DNA of 64,000 nucleotides from Betaproteobacteria bacterium (GTDB taxonomy: Bacteria > Pseudomonadota > Gammaproteobacteria > Burkholderiales > SG8-41). The stretch is taken from positions 1-64,000 of the forward strand of contig JAKFUS010000041.1 in assembly GCA_021732605.1 (NCBI GenBank), written 5' to 3'. Position numbers and translations under genes: made by a program. Each line of letters opens with the position of its first letter. Position 1 is the stretch's first letter. The notes under the pieces were generated by a model, which did no database searches, was not told the DNA's origin, and saw nothing but the letters and a program-made list of their open reading frames with translations. Shown here piece after piece: positions 19,831 to 30,765 of the stretch.

Positions 19831-19855
19831 TCAAGAGTCAGCATGATTAAATGCG

Positions 19856-20137
19856 ATGATTGAATGTAATCAGGGGCGCTGCACGCTGAAGGGCGCCGTC
19901 AATCTGGAAAACGCGCTGGCGCTGCGTGAAGAAGGCCTGCGACTGTTCACCGAACAGGACACCACGCTGGATCTGTCCGCTGTCACCGAAGTCGACTCCG
20001 CCGCGGTCAGCCTGTTGTTTGAATGGCGGCGCGCTGCCCTGGCCGCCAAGCGCCGCATCCGCTACGTCAATCTCCCGGACAATCTCACCAGCCTGGCCAA
20101 GCTCTACGGCGTTGCGGAAATCGTGAGCGCGGAGTAG
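19856..20137 (+). CDS. mlaB: STAS-domain protein MlaB
   Basis: Short STAS domain (TTLDLSAVTEVDSAAVSLLFEW) in mla order. Confidence 0.88.
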   Translation: MIECNQGRCTLKGAVNLENALALREEGLRLFTEQDTTLDLSAVTEVDSAAVSLLFEWRRAALAAKRRIRYVNLPDNLTSLAKLYGVAEIVSAE

Positions 20138-20179
20138 CAGGGCAGGGCTTCATCTGCCTCCGCTTGCCCAGATCCGGCA

Positions 20180-21079
20180 ATGACCCCTGCCATCGAAGTC
20201 ACCAGCGTCACCAAGCATTACGGCAGCCTGCAGGCGCTGGCGGGCGTCAGCCTGAGCGTGGCACCGGGCGAATTTTTCGGCCTGCTCGGTCCCAACGGCG
20301 CCGGTAAAACCACACTGATCAGCATCCTTGCCGGACTGACGCGGCCGAGCAGTGGCACGGCGCGGATCATGGGCCATGATGTCACCGGTGCGTACCGCGA
20401 AGCGCGGCGCGCGCTGGGTGTGGTGCCGCAGGAACTGGTGTTCGATCCTTTTTTTACAGTGCGCGAGGCATTGACCATCCAGTCGGGTTATTTCGGCCTG
20501 CGCGACAACCGTGCATGGATTGATGAGGTCATCGCCAACCTCGACTTGACCGACAAGGCCGACACCAACATGCGTGCGCTGTCCGGTGGCATGAAGCGGC
20601 GCGTGCTGGTGGCGCAGGCGCTGGTACACAAGCCGCCGGTGATCGTGCTCGACGAACCCACCGCCGGCGTCGACGTGGAGTTGCGCCAGGCTTTATGGCG
20701 GTTCATCCGCAGACTCAATCGCGACGGCCATACCATCGTGCTGACCACGCATTACCTGGAAGAAGCCGAGGCCTTGTGTGGCCGGGTGGCGATGCTGAAA
20801 CAGGGACGCATCGTGGCACTCGACAAGACAGAGAATCTGCTGCGGCTGCATTCCGGTTGTTATGTCGAGCTGCGGCTGGGCGGCGCGCTGCCACAACAAC
20901 TGGAGTCGCTGGTGGCGGAACGGCGCGACGACGGAGCGATCCGCCTGGCACTTCCCGAATACGCGGAAGTGGAGCGGGTGATGGCGGCGCTGCGCGAGGC
21001 GCGGGTATCTGTCCAGGAAATGGAAATCATGCAGCCCGACCTCGAAGAAGTGTTTGTGCAGATTATGAGGAAAGCATGA
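20180..21079 (+). CDS. ABC transporter ATP-binding protein (YadG-like)
   Basis: GPNGAGKTT, LSGGMKRR, DEPTAGVD, TTHYLEEAE. Confidence 0.92.
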   Translation: MTPAIEVTSVTKHYGSLQALAGVSLSVAPGEFFGLLGPNGAGKTTLISILAGLTRPSSGTARIMGHDVTGAYREARRALGVVPQELVFDPFFTVREALTIQSGYFGLRDNRAWIDEVIANLDLTDKADTNMRALSGGMKRRVLVAQALVHKPPVIVLDEPTAGVDVELRQALWRFIRRLNRDGHTIVLTTHYLEEAEALCGRVAMLKQGRIVALDKTENLLRLHSGCYVELRLGGALPQQLESLVAERRDDGAIRLALPEYAEVERVMAALREARVSVQEMEIMQPDLEEVFVQIMRKA

Positions 21080-21150
21080 GGATTGAGGAGCGAGGATTGA
21101 GGATTGAGGCGTGGGGGGCGGTCTGCCCCTCAATCCGCAATCCTCAACCC
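21080..21150 (+). repeat. Inverted heptamer array D, ABC ATPase-permease spacer
   Basis: GGATTGA GGAGCGA GGATTGA GGATTGA ... TCAATCC GCAATCC TCAACCC. Confidence 0.9.
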
Positions 21151-21156
21151 TGAAAA

Positions 21157-21912
21157 ATGACCGGCTTTTACACTCTGTTTTACAAGGAATGGCTGCGCTT
21201 CTGGAAGGTCAGTGTGCAGACCGTGCTGGCACCCGTGCTGACGGCGCTACTCTACCTGCTGGTGTTCAGCCACGCGCTGCGCGACCGCATCGAGGTTTTT
21301 CCCGGCGTCGATTACGCGATCTTCCTGATTCCGGGCCTTGCGATGATGTCGGTGCTGCAGAATTCCTTCGCCAATGCCTCGTCGAGCCTGATGCAGTCAA
21401 AAATGACCGGCAACATCGTGTTTGTGCTGCTGCCGCCGCTGTCGCACCGCGAGTTTTTCCTGGCCTACCTGCTGGCCGCAATTGCGCGCGGCGTCATCGT
21501 CGGCGCCGGCGTATTGTTCGCGGCGATCTGGTTCATTGACCTGCCGGCGGCACATCCCTTGTGGGTGCTGCTCTTCGGCATCGCCGGAGCCGCGGCGATG
21601 GGCGCGCTGGGCATCGTTGCCGGCATTTATTCGGACAAAATCGACCAGCTGGCGGCGTTCACCAATTTCATCATCCTGCCGCTGACCTTCCTGTCGGGTG
21701 TGTTTTATTCGATCCAGTCCTTGCCGGCATTCTGGCAGCTGGCATCGCACCTGAACCCGGTGTTCTACATGATCGATGGTTTTCGTTACGGTTTTTTTGG
21801 CACTTCCGATACTTCGCCGTGGCTGAGCCTGGCGATTGTCGGCGGCAGTTTTATCGCTTTATCATGGCTGACGCTGGCGTTGCTCAAATCGGGCTATAAG
21901 TTACGCCACTGA
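21157..21912 (+). CDS. ABC-2 type permease (YadH-like)
   Basis: YTLFYKEWLRFWKVSVQTVLAPVLTALLYLLVF; LTFLSGVFYSIQSLP. Confidence 0.92.
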   Translation: MTGFYTLFYKEWLRFWKVSVQTVLAPVLTALLYLLVFSHALRDRIEVFPGVDYAIFLIPGLAMMSVLQNSFANASSSLMQSKMTGNIVFVLLPPLSHREFFLAYLLAAIARGVIVGAGVLFAAIWFIDLPAAHPLWVLLFGIAGAAAMGALGIVAGIYSDKIDQLAAFTNFIILPLTFLSGVFYSIQSLPAFWQLASHLNPVFYMIDGFRYGFFGTSDTSPWLSLAIVGGSFIALSWLTLALLKSGYKLRH

Positions 21913-21936
21913 GGTCGCGACATTAAAGGGATTCAC

Positions 21937-22170
21937 ATGGTTACTCCAGACAGCATTAAACAATCCATCCTTGCGGGGCTCGACTGCCAGCATGTCGAAG
22001 TCGCGGGCGATGGCCATCACTGGGAAGCGGTGATTGTCAGTGCGGCGTTCCAGGGCAAAAACAAGGTGCAGCAGCATCAATTGGTTTACCAGGCGCTGGG
22101 CGACCGCATGCGCGAGGAAATCCACGCGCTGTCGATGAAGACCCTCACCCCGGAACAATGGCAGGGATGA
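21937..22170 (+). CDS. BolA family protein (IbaG-like)
   Basis: VEVAGDGHHWEAVIVSAAFQGKNKVQQHQLVYQALG; adjacent to murA. Confidence 0.9.
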   Translation: MVTPDSIKQSILAGLDCQHVEVAGDGHHWEAVIVSAAFQGKNKVQQHQLVYQALGDRMREEIHALSMKTLTPEQWQG

Positions 22171-23433
<1,263 letters not shown>

Positions 23434-23452
23434 TGTATGGCGGCATAACCAA

Positions 23453-23474
23453 ATAAGTAATTGTTTTTATTGAT
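23453..23474 (-). repeat. AT-rich 22-bp motif copy b (just after murA)
   Basis: rc ATCAATAAAAACAATTACTTAT. Confidence 0.7.
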
Positions 23475-23567
23475 ATTTTACGCTGATGTGCGTGTGACCG
23501 GTTTTTCTTGCGCCATATTAGAACTTACACTAAAGTAAGGAAACATGTAATAAGAAAGGAATTTACA

Positions 23568-23807
23568 ATGACTGTCGCCGTATTGACCAGCAAGGGGCAG
23601 ATCACCATCCCCAAATCCGTGCGCGAGCGGCTGAAAGTCGATGCGGGCGACCGGGTCGAATTTGTCGAAAGTGCGCAGGGCGTGTTCACCTTGGTCGCGG
23701 CAACAAGCGACGTGCAGGCGTTGAAAGGCCTGATTCCCAAGCCCGGCAAATCAGTCAGTATCGACGACATGAATCGCGCCATCGCCCGAGCCGGTAGCAA
23801 GCGTTGA
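23568..23807 (+). CDS. AbrB/VapB-type antitoxin
   Basis: MTVAVLTSKGQITIPKSVRERLKVDAGDRVEFVE; stop overlaps PIN start. Confidence 0.9.
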   Translation: MTVAVLTSKGQITIPKSVRERLKVDAGDRVEFVESAQGVFTLVAATSDVQALKGLIPKPGKSVSIDDMNRAIARAGSKR

Positions 23808-24202
23808 TCGGTCTCGATACCAATGTGCTGGTCCGCTACGTGGTACAGGATGATCTGGCGCAATCCGCGGTCGCAACCCGGCTCATCGAAACGAAGCTGT
23901 CCCAGGACAACCCCGGGTTCGTCACGTCTGTAACGCTGTGCGAGCTCGCGTGGGTGCTCGCTGACTGTTATGGCGCGGATCGCCCGAAAATCGCCGCCGT
24001 AATTGAGACATTGCTGGCCACGCGACAGATCCGGGTAGAGCATGCTGATCGGGTGTGGCGGGCGTTGCGGGCCTGGAGCTCGGTCGCTGCGGATTTCAGT
24101 GATGCGCTGATCGGCGAGATCGTCGCTGATCATGGCGGGGAAAAAACGGTGACCTTTGATCGCAAGGCGGCAAGGCTGCCGGGGTTCGAGTTGTTGCAGT
24201 GA
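23804..24202 (+). CDS. PIN-domain toxin (VapC-like)
   Basis: IGLDTNVLVRYVVQDD plus conserved acidic residues; TTG start overlaps antitoxin stop. Confidence 0.9.
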   Translation: MIGLDTNVLVRYVVQDDLAQSAVATRLIETKLSQDNPGFVTSVTLCELAWVLADCYGADRPKIAAVIETLLATRQIRVEHADRVWRALRAWSSVAADFSDALIGEIVADHGGEKTVTFDRKAARLPGFELLQ

Positions 24203-24542
24203 AGAAAATATCGGCCGATGGAGGTATATCGACCACGGCCAGTTTTTTGGTCATGCAATCATTCAGCCGCATGGCACTTCGTCCCTGAATCCGCCATTCT
24301 TAGCAGGGCGCCCCGTGCGCGACTACTGGCTGAGCAAACTGTTCTTTGATTTTGCAGGATCCGGCGAAGACTGTCTAGTTTTGCGCAGGACGCGCACCGG
24401 TGCTGGATCGTTATACGTTGAATACGGAAGTGCGTGCGGTGGTGGAGACGACGCGGCGTACCTGTCGCAACGGGTAAATCCGTATCTGCCGTTTCTATTT
24501 CCTGGTTGCTGGCATCCGCTGATTCTAGCGATCCGAGTAATG

Positions 24543-25385
24543 TTATTCAGTGGCGCCGTGTTTGGTGAGCCATTCGATGTACGTGGCAAAGGTTTTTTGA
24601 ATTCGTGCATCCTGCGGTCCCATGAGTCTCTGCATGAGGCGCTGATGGTAAAGCAAGGTCTTGCCTGACTTTTCTCTCGTGTTAATCCGGGCACCGGCTT
24701 TCAACAGCGCTTCCGCATTTTCCCATCTGTGGGGAGGTACATCGAACAGCGGGGTTTGACCTACGCTGTCGTTGGCCTCGATATCAGCGCCGCGCTTGAT
24801 CAATAGCATGATGATTAGCGGTGTGGAAGATGCGGCTGCAAAGTGCAGTGGCGTTCTCTTTGTCGGTGAGGAAGCATTCCAGAGCATGACAACCATGCGC
24901 TGTTGGGGGTCATTGGATTCTGGAACCAGTGGTTTCGGAGTGTATGCTTGATTCAAGCGTGCGCCTTTATCGATCAGCAAGACGACAATCTCTTCATTCG
25001 GTAGATCATGCGTAACTGCAGCGATCAGTGGCGGACGGCTGAAAGAGAAATTTTCAATATCGCGTGCCTCGTTCACATCGGCCCCTTTGGCGATCGCATA
25101 CGCAATTTGTTGGATGTTGCGATTGCGAATCCCGTCAAAGAGCAACCATTCATCGATGGAGACGCCTTTTTCTGCCAGTGCCTTTTCGAGATAAGGGTTT
25201 GGTTTGGGTGGGTCAAACGCAAAGGCATTGCTGGCGGCTATTATCAATGTGGCTAGTGTCATCGAAAAAAAGATGACCCTGCGACAAAGTGCAGAAATTA
25301 GATCTTCTAAGGTCTTTTTTCGCTTGGGAATGGCTGTGCCGACCGGTTTCGGTGGGGTAATCGAAGATTGGGAGGTTATTTCCAT
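24543..25385 (-). CDS. Secreted/periplasmic ankyrin-repeat protein
   Basis: Hydrophobic leader VIFFSMTLATLIIAASNAFA; ankyrin units (RTPLHFAAASSTPLIIMLLIKRGADIEANDSVGQTPLF); start ATG overlaps upstream stop (ATGGAAATAA). Confidence 0.8.
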   Translation of the reverse strand: MEITSQSSITPPKPVGTAIPKRKKTLEDLISALCRRVIFFSMTLATLIIAASNAFAFDPPKPNPYLEKALAEKGVSIDEWLLFDGIRNRNIQQIAYAIAKGADVNEARDIENFSFSRPPLIAAVTHDLPNEEIVVLLIDKGARLNQAYTPKPLVPESNDPQQRMVVMLWNASSPTKRTPLHFAAASSTPLIIMLLIKRGADIEANDSVGQTPLFDVPPHRWENAEALLKAGARINTREKSGKTLLYHQRLMQRLMGPQDARIQKTFATYIEWLTKHGATE

Positions 25386-25849
25386 TCTGAAATTGCAAGC
25401 CCTAAAGGTTCTGGACACAGTTGTGCATCCGCGCCTTTGGGGTTGTATGCCTCCAACACCTGTTTCAGTTTCGGGCTGATTTCAACGCGCGTGACGCGTT
25501 GTCCATCGTATTCGCAGTAGATATCCGCATCTCCTCCCCGAACCCACATCAGTTTTCCGTTGGTAAATCTAACCTCAAAGATTTTCGCGTTATCGCTATA
25601 CGTACCTATCCACCGTGTCAGGCAGCCAGTGAAGTTTGAGGGCACTGTTGCGGGGTCCGGGTAGGCGATGAACATCTCGCGCATTACAGCAGTTTGGGGC
25701 GGGACTCTCAGTCCACAGGTATTACCTTCGCTCCATTGCTGCTGGCCTTGGGCAGACGAGGCAAGGGCTATCGACAAGAAGAGGACGATTCTTCCCATCG
25801 CGAGGCGGGCAGGCATTTGAGATATCTTGTACACAAACCATGCGCGCAT
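25376..25849 (-). CDS. Small secreted protein of unknown function, coupled to ankyrin gene
   Basis: Signal peptide (MGRIVLFLSIALASSAQG), internal cysteines, 10-nt overlap with the downstream ankyrin ORF; in-frame start could be 25816 or 25798. Confidence 0.65.
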   Translation of the reverse strand: MRAWFVYKISQMPARLAMGRIVLFLSIALASSAQGQQQWSEGNTCGLRVPPQTAVMREMFIAYPDPATVPSNFTGCLTRWIGTYSDNAKIFEVRFTNGKLMWVRGGDADIYCEYDGQRVTRVEISPKLKQVLEAYNPKGADAQLCPEPLGLAISEWK

Positions 25850-26000
25850 AATTCGCGCCCTTGTCTTGGGTTTGTTTCAAAGGCGGTGGCCCGTAGCTCA
25901 GCGGGACGATATTACACTTGATCAAGTTCATTATCGGCGTGTGACATGAGTACAGTGGGTTTCTTGGCCGAGGCGGTGGGCGAGGCTACCCGATGTTTAT

Positions 26001-26022
26001 ATATCGTATTGTTTTTATTATA
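26001..26022 (-). repeat. AT-rich motif copy h (weaker, after mlaF paralog)
   Basis: rc TATAATAAAAACAATACGATAT. Confidence 0.45.
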
Positions 26023-26033
26023 TTTATTACAGC

Positions 26034-26840
26034 TTAAGCTGTGGGCAATTCGAGATCGGCGGCATAGGCGTTCTGCTGGTAATGGAAGGGCACCGGACCG
26101 TCAGGCAGGCCGCCGATGAACTGTTTTACAAACGGGTCTGTTGATTGTTTGACCTCTTCGGTCGTGCCCTGCGCCGCGACCACGCCATTGGCGAGGAAAT
26201 AGACGTAATCGATCGCCTTCAGTGATTCCTGCGCGTCGTACGAGACCACGATCGAGGTCACGCCCAGTGCGTCGTTCAAGCGGCGGATCAGCTTGCCGAC
26301 CACGTTGCAGGAAATCGGATCGAGGCCGGCGAATGGCTCGTCATAGATGATCAGGTCGGGATCGAGCGCGATCGCACGCGCGAGGCCAACGCGCCGAACC
26401 ATGCCGCCGGAACATTCAGCAGGCATCAACCGCGCCGCACCGCGCAGACCCACGGCGTTCAATTTCATCAACACCAGGTCATTGATCATGTCTTCCGGCA
26501 GGCTGGTTTTTTCACGCATCTGGAAGGCGATGTTTTCAAACACCGACAGATCGGTGAACAATCCGCCCTGCTGGAACTGCATGCCCATTTTGCGCCGCAA
26601 CTGATACAGCGCGTTGCGGTCGAGGGCGTGGATGTTCTGGCCGAGGACGCTGACAGTCCCGCGCGACGGGTGCAGTTGCGCGCCGATCAGCCGCAGCAGC
26701 GTGGATTTGCCGCTGCCGCTGGCGCCCATGATGCCGACGACCTTGCCGCGCGGAATCGTCAGGTTCACGGATTTGAAAATCTCGCGCGATCCGTAAGAGA
26801 AGGCGAGATCGCTGATTTCTACGATGTTACTGGTGGTCAT
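26034..26840 (-). CDS. Solo MlaF-like ABC ATPase with H-loop His replaced by Tyr
   Basis: Whole-length similarity to MlaF at 16959-17774 incl. C-terminal tail; GASGSGKST, CSGGMVRR, IIYDEPFAGLD, but VSYDAQESL instead of VTHDVQEAL. Confidence 0.88.
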   Translation of the reverse strand: MTTSNIVEISDLAFSYGSREIFKSVNLTIPRGKVVGIMGASGSGKSTLLRLIGAQLHPSRGTVSVLGQNIHALDRNALYQLRRKMGMQFQQGGLFTDLSVFENIAFQMREKTSLPEDMINDLVLMKLNAVGLRGAARLMPAECSGGMVRRVGLARAIALDPDLIIYDEPFAGLDPISCNVVGKLIRRLNDALGVTSIVVSYDAQESLKAIDYVYFLANGVVAAQGTTEEVKQSTDPFVKQFIGGLPDGPVPFHYQQNAYAADLELPTA

Positions 26841-27032
26841 AAATGCGGGTGGTCATGAATACGGGTGGTCATGAAGGCGGTGGGCGGCAATGGAGGCTGA
26901 AGTGTAACCGCTGAGGCGGGTTTCGTGAACCGCGGACACCCCGGTCTGCGACGGAAATACGTTACAATTCATGACTTTCCGCGCGTACGCTAGCAGACTT
27001 TTTTTGTGCAATCTTTCGCCTGACTACCTGCC

Positions 27033-27674
27033 ATGATCACCATTGCGCTCTCCAAGGGCCGCATTTTTGACGAAACCGTGCCGCTGTTGAAGGCTGCGGG
27101 CATCGTCGCACGCGAGAATCCCGAGGCCTCGCGCAAACTGATCCTGGCCACCAATCGCCGTGAAGTGCGCCTGATCATCGTACGCGCCAGCGATGTGCCG
27201 ACCTATGTGCAGTACGGTGGCGCCGACCTCGGTGTGGCGGGCAAGGACATCCTTGATGAACACGGCAGCGCGGGCCTCTACCAGCCACTGGACCTGAAGA
27301 TCGCGAAGTGCCGGATGATGGTTGCCGTGCGCCGCGATTTCGATTACGCCAGCGCGGTGCGTCAGGGCGCGCGGCTGAAGGTCGCCACCAAATACGTGCA
27401 GACCGCGCGCGAACATTTTGCCGCCAAGGGCGTACATGTCGACCTGATCAAACTCTACGGATCAATGGAGCTGGCGCCGCTGACCGGACTGGCCGATGCC
27501 ATCGTTGATCTGGTCAGCACGGGCGGTACGCTGAAAGCCAACAACCTGGTGGCGGTGGAGGAAGTCGCCCAGGTCAGCTCACGCCTGATCGTCAACCAGG
27601 CTGCGCTGAAACTGAAACGCGCAGAGATCCAGCCGCTGATCGACGCCTTTACCCGCGCTGTATCAGCCCGGTAG
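27033..27674 (+). CDS. hisG: ATP phosphoribosyltransferase, short form
   Basis: [18 protein letters not shown]; 213 aa. Confidence 0.96.
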   Translation: MITIALSKGRIFDETVPLLKAAGIVARENPEASRKLILATNRREVRLIIVRASDVPTYVQYGGADLGVAGKDILDEHGSAGLYQPLDLKIAKCRMMVAVRRDFDYASAVRQGARLKVATKYVQTAREHFAAKGVHVDLIKLYGSMELAPLTGLADAIVDLVSTGGTLKANNLVAVEEVAQVSSRLIVNQAALKLKRAEIQPLIDAFTRAVSAR

Positions 27675-27683
27675 GCTGAATTA

Positions 27684-28979
27684 ATGATGCGTCGCCTAGC
27701 TACAAACCAGGCCGATTTTGATGCGCAGCTTGCCGAGTTGCTGGCGTTTGAGGCTGCGCAGGATCCGCAGGTCGATGTCATGGTCGCTGCGATCCTCGCT
27801 GACGTGCAGGCGCGTGGCGACGCCGCGGTGATCGAATACACCGAACGTTTTGATGGCGTCAGTGCGAGTGCGCTGGCTGAGCTGGAAATCCCCCGTACTG
27901 AATTGCAAGCTGCGCTCGCGCGTATTCCGGCCGTCCGCCGCGAGGCCCTTGAAGCTGCTGTCGCACGCGTGCGCGATTATCACGAACGGCAGCGCGCACA
28001 GTCCTGGGGCTACACCGACGCCGACGGCAACGAACTCGGCCAGCAGATCACCGCACTCGACCGCGCCGGCCTCTATGTGCCCGGCGGCAAGGCGGCGTAT
28101 CCGTCATCGGTAATCATGAATGCGGTGCCGGCGAAAGTCGCGGGTGTTCCCGAAGTCATCATGGTGGTGCCGACGCCTCGCGGCGAAAAAAACGATCTGG
28201 TATTGGCGGCCGCTGCGATCTGCGGCGTGGACCGCGTATTTACCATCGGTGGCGCGCAGGCCGTTGCGGCGCTGGCCTATGGCACGGCGACGATTCCTCA
28301 GGTGGACAAGATCGTCGGTCCGGGCAATGCCTATGTTGCTGCAGCCAAAAGACGGGTATTTGGCGTGGTCGGCATCGACATGGTGGCGGGTCCGTCAGAA
28401 ATTCTCGTGGTCGGTGACGGCAGCACCGATCCCGACTGGGTCGCGATGGATTTGTTTTCGCAGGCCGAACACGATGAACTGGCACAGGCCATCCTGCTTG
28501 CGCCCGATGCAAAATATCTCGATGCCGTTGCCGCCAGCATCACCCGGCAGTTGAAGGACATGCCGCGGCGCGCGGTGATCGAGGCCTCGCTCAAGGGTCG
28601 TGGCGCGTTGATTCAGGTGTGCGACCTCGACGAGGCCTGTGAACTGGCCAACCGCATCGCGCCGGAACATCTGGAGCTGTCGGTGGACAATCCGGAGCGG
28701 TTGCTGCCCAAAATCCGCCACGCCGGCGCGATATTCCTCGGCCGATACACCTCCGAGGCGCTGGGCGATTATTGCGCGGGACCGAACCATGTATTGCCGA
28801 CTTCCCGTAATGCACGTTTTTCCTCCCCGCTGGGTGTTTACGATTTCCAGAAACGCTCCAGCGTGATCCGTGTATCGCAGGCCGGTGCGGCGAAACTCGG
28901 CAAGATTGCGGTGGAGCTCGCGGAAGGCGAGGGGCTGACCGCGCATGCCCGTTCGGCTGCGATGCGCTTCCGTTCGTAG
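27684..28979 (+). CDS. hisD: Histidinol dehydrogenase
   Basis: [35 protein letters not shown]. Confidence 0.97.
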   Translation: MMRRLATNQADFDAQLAELLAFEAAQDPQVDVMVAAILADVQARGDAAVIEYTERFDGVSASALAELEIPRTELQAALARIPAVRREALEAAVARVRDYHERQRAQSWGYTDADGNELGQQITALDRAGLYVPGGKAAYPSSVIMNAVPAKVAGVPEVIMVVPTPRGEKNDLVLAAAAICGVDRVFTIGGAQAVAALAYGTATIPQVDKIVGPGNAYVAAAKRRVFGVVGIDMVAGPSEILVVGDGSTDPDWVAMDLFSQAEHDELAQAILLAPDAKYLDAVAASITRQLKDMPRRAVIEASLKGRGALIQVCDLDEACELANRIAPEHLELSVDNPERLLPKIRHAGAIFLGRYTSEALGDYCAGPNHVLPTSRNARFSSPLGVYDFQKRSSVIRVSQAGAAKLGKIAVELAEGEGLTAHARSAAMRFRS

Positions 28980-28985
28980 GCGATC

Positions 28986-30053
28986 ATGAGCCGTTACTGG
29001 AGCAAGGTGGTGCAGGGCTTGACGCCCTATGTGCCGGGCGAGCAGCCGAAGCTGGCGAACCTGATCAAGCTTAATACCAATGAAAGTCCGTACGGCCCGA
29101 GCCGCCGCGTGCTGGAGGCTTTGCGCGCCGAAATTGGTGACTCACTGCGGCTATATCCGGATCCCGCCAGCGACCGCCTGCGCGCCGCGATTGCCAAGCG
29201 CCATGGCCTGACACCGGATCATGTGTTTGTCGGCAATGGTTCCGATGAAGTGCTGGCGCACGTGTTCCTCGGGCTGCTGAAGCACGAGGCGCCGGTGCTG
29301 TTTCCCGACATCACCTACAGTTTTTATCCGGTTTACTGTGGTCTCTACGACATTGCCTACGAACCGGTAGCGCTGAACGGTGCGTTTGATATCGCGGTTG
29401 ACGATTACCTGAAACCCAACGGCGGCATCGTGTTCCCGAATCCCAACGCGCCGACCGGGTGCTTCGTTCCGGTGGCCGACATTGAACGCTTGTTGCGCGC
29501 GAATGGCGATTCGGTGGTGGTGATCGACGAGGCCTATGTCGATTTCGGCGGTGAATCGGTAGTGCCATTGGTCAGCCGTTATCCCCAGCTGCTGGTGACG
29601 CACACATTGTCGAAGTCGCGGGCGCTGGCGGGGTTGCGCGTTGGGTACGCCATCGGTCATCCCGATTTGATTGAGGCGCTGAACCGGGTCAAGGACAGCT
29701 TCAATTCCTATCCGCTGGACCGTTTTGCGCAGGCCGGTGCCACTGCGGCGATTGAAGACGACGAATACTTTCAGGCGATGTGCCGCAAGGTCATCGTCAC
29801 CAAGCAAAAACTGGTGCAGGACCTGCAGGATCTCGGTTTCGAAGTGCTGCCGTCGGCTGCCAATTTTGTATTCGCGCGCGTGCCAGGACGCGACGGCGGC
29901 GACATTGCCGCGAAATTGCGCGAACGCAGCATCATCGTCCGCCATTTCCGCAAACCGGCGCGTATCGCCGAATTCATGCGCATCACCGTCGGCACCGACG
30001 AGCAATGCGCGGGGCTGGTGGAGGCGCTGCGCGACATCGTGTCGGCAGCGTGA
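28986..30053 (+). CDS. hisC: Histidinol-phosphate aminotransferase
   Basis: [30 protein letters not shown]. Confidence 0.96.
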   Translation: MSRYWSKVVQGLTPYVPGEQPKLANLIKLNTNESPYGPSRRVLEALRAEIGDSLRLYPDPASDRLRAAIAKRHGLTPDHVFVGNGSDEVLAHVFLGLLKHEAPVLFPDITYSFYPVYCGLYDIAYEPVALNGAFDIAVDDYLKPNGGIVFPNPNAPTGCFVPVADIERLLRANGDSVVVIDEAYVDFGGESVVPLVSRYPQLLVTHTLSKSRALAGLRVGYAIGHPDLIEALNRVKDSFNSYPLDRFAQAGATAAIEDDEYFQAMCRKVIVTKQKLVQDLQDLGFEVLPSAANFVFARVPGRDGGDIAAKLRERSIIVRHFRKPARIAEFMRITVGTDEQCAGLVEALRDIVSAA

Positions 30054-30120
30054 TGCGGCGATGATACACGAATTCGTTTATACTCTGTAATCAACAAGTT
30101 ACCCGAGACATCAGGCAATC

Positions 30121-30708
30121 ATGGCACGGCAGGCACAGGTCACCCGCGATACCCAGGAAACGCAGATCACCGTCAAGATCAACCTTGACGGCAGCGGCCA
30201 CGCCAAACTCGCCAGCGGCGTGCCTTTCCTCGACCACATGCTTGACCAGATTGCGCGTCACGGACTGGTCGATCTCGAGGTCAAGGCCAAGGGCGATCTG
30301 CACATCGACGCCCACCACACGGTTGAAGACATCGGCATCACGCTGGGTCAGGCGCTGGCCAAAGCCGTTGGTGACAAGAAGGGCGTGCGCCGTTACGGCC
30401 ACGCTTATGTACCGCTCGACGAAGCGCTGTCACGCGTAGTGATTGATCTCTCAGGGCGTCCCGGGCTGGAAATGACCGGCAAGTTCACGCGCGCGCGGGT
30501 CGGCGAATTCGATGTCGATCTGGTGCGCGAATTTTTCCAGGGTTTCGTCAATCACGCCCAGGTCACACTGCACCTCGACAACCTGAAAGGTTCCAATACC
30601 CATCACCAGGTGGAGACCCTGTTCAAGGCCTTCGGTCGTGCGCTGCGCATGGCGGTCGAGCTCGATCCGCGGGTCAAGGGCATACCATCGACCAAGGGAA
30701 AGTTATAG
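30121..30708 (+). CDS. hisB: Imidazoleglycerol-phosphate dehydratase
   Basis: [31 protein letters not shown]. Confidence 0.97.
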   Translation: MARQAQVTRDTQETQITVKINLDGSGHAKLASGVPFLDHMLDQIARHGLVDLEVKAKGDLHIDAHHTVEDIGITLGQALAKAVGDKKGVRRYGHAYVPLDEALSRVVIDLSGRPGLEMTGKFTRARVGEFDVDLVREFFQGFVNHAQVTLHLDNLKGSNTHHQVETLFKAFGRALRMAVELDPRVKGIPSTKGKL

Positions 30709-30765
30709 GCTTTCCGCGTTGGTGCTAGGCGCCCAGGGTTCATCAATGATCGGCTACGTTTCACG

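Noticed and set aside
24156-24668. 170-aa plus-strand ORF after the PIN gene
   Set aside because: Overlaps the PIN gene 3-prime end and the ankyrin gene antisense; no family signal
25883-25960. tRNA-like text GGCCCGTAGCTCAGCGGGA
   Set aside because: Only the acceptor/D-arm-like 5-prime part is present; no anticodon stem or T-arm follows, so not called as tRNA; could be a fragment or coincidence
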